64,000 nt of DNA, taken from assembly GCA_023055505.1 (NCBI GenBank), contig JALIRH010000117.1, forward strand, positions 930,001-994,000, read 5' to 3'. The position numbers and the translations under genes are program-made. Under the pieces are notes generated by a model. It was not told the DNA's origin, ran no database searches, and saw only the letters and a list, made by a program, of their open reading frames with translations. This document shows, in pieces, positions 63,541-64,000 of the stretch. The stretch's first letter is position 1. Every line of letters starts with the position of its first letter. The stretch is from Callipepla californica brunnescens (taxonomy: Eukaryota > Chordata > Aves > Galliformes > Odontophoridae).

Positions 63541-64000
63541 TTGGACTGTTGCTGGATGTAACTTCTAGGTATTGTAATCAATTTATTTTTAATTCAATGG
63601 AGAAATAATTCACACTGTCTTGGTTGCTAACTATTCAAGATATTGTGGTTACATTTTTGGTGTCTTTGGTACATTCTGTTGTAACATTCTCAGGGCACTG
63701 AAGTCAATTACTAAATTTCATGCTGTTTTACTTGCTACAAAGCACCATCCAAGCATTTTCTAGCAAGTCCTTGTGGGTAACTACGTCCTGTTCAAGAAGT
63801 GCATGCATGTCTGTGTGCTGATAGAGATGAGGTCAGAGTTAGTGTAGCCATTTTGATTAATGTCTTTTTCCTTTGGTTTCTGTGGGCTTAAGCATCTTAG
63901 CACAAGAGTTAAAAAAAAAATTAATTAATTAAGCCAAGCACATCAGAAACACAAAGACCTCGCTGGTATCTGCCTGTCATGCCTCTGTAGTGTTATAACT

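Larger units (their letters stand above)
30142..64000 (-). other. DKK2: DKK2 intron 1 (3' part; exon 1 outside window)
   Basis: From the exon 2 acceptor at 30142 to the window end no minus-strand reading frame resembles the DKK2 signal-peptide exon (expected about 74 codons, hydrophobic N-terminus, then Ser/Gly-rich). No GC-rich promoter-like island is seen either. By exclusion this is intron sequence, at least 33.86 kb. A very long first intron fits the family's gene structure. It contains CR1 fragments, homopolymer tracts and a 1.45-kb polypurine repeat, described separately. Confidence 0.75.
60575..64000. other. DKK2 intron 1, simple repeats only
   Basis: T-rich tracts at 61741-61806, T30 at 62142-62171 and a (CTTTT)n tract near 63500. 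No gene seen. Confidence 0.55.

Noticed and set aside
1..64000. tRNA, rRNA, snRNA or microRNA genes
   Set aside because: No recognisable A/B boxes in cloverleaf context, snRNA core sequences or convincing long hairpins other than the AT palindrome.

Overview
The window is vertebrate nuclear DNA, very probably from a bird. It is AT-rich and gene-poor, with spliced GT-AG exons. Its dispersed repeats are short CR1-type LINE fragments ending in the characteristic tandem 'attctatga' 3' terminus; at least six are visible. The species cannot be fixed from the sequence alone. No bacterial-type features (operons, CRISPR arrays, insertion sequences) are present.

The only gene I recognise with certainty is DKK2 (Dickkopf-2, a secreted Wnt co-receptor ligand), on the minus strand. 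Exons 2, 3 and 4 lie at 30141-29991, 28839-28690 and 28294-28044. They encode 183 residues, with both ten-cysteine domains complete, and the splice phases join without error. The signal-peptide exon (exon 1) was not found in the window, so everything from 30142 to 64000 reads as intron 1, at least 33.8 kb long. The 3' UTR should run leftward from 28043. The first AATAAA on that strand is near 25.2 kb.

Layout: 1-21 kb is intergenic DNA downstream of DKK2, holding an AT-rich block with a perfect 36-bp palindrome (2363-2398), two CR1 fragments and simple repeats. The 21.3-26.3 kb interval contains several plus-strand segments with good splice sites at both ends. Four of them join in phase into a 65-codon frame, suggesting an unrecognised spliced transcript convergent with DKK2. 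It could be a lncRNA or a micropeptide gene. 28.0-30.1 kb is the DKK2 coding block. 30.1-64 kb is intron 1. Its outstanding element is a 1.45-kb almost uninterrupted purine tract (41388-42840, only two pyrimidines) built from successive blocks of 16-, 18- and 15-bp units. It has strong potential for triplex (H-DNA) and G-quadruplex structure, and would give the DKK2 pre-mRNA a very long CU-rich stretch.

Most other open reading frames are short, lack homology that I can recognise, and look like chance frames in AT-rich DNA or shadows of low-complexity repeats.
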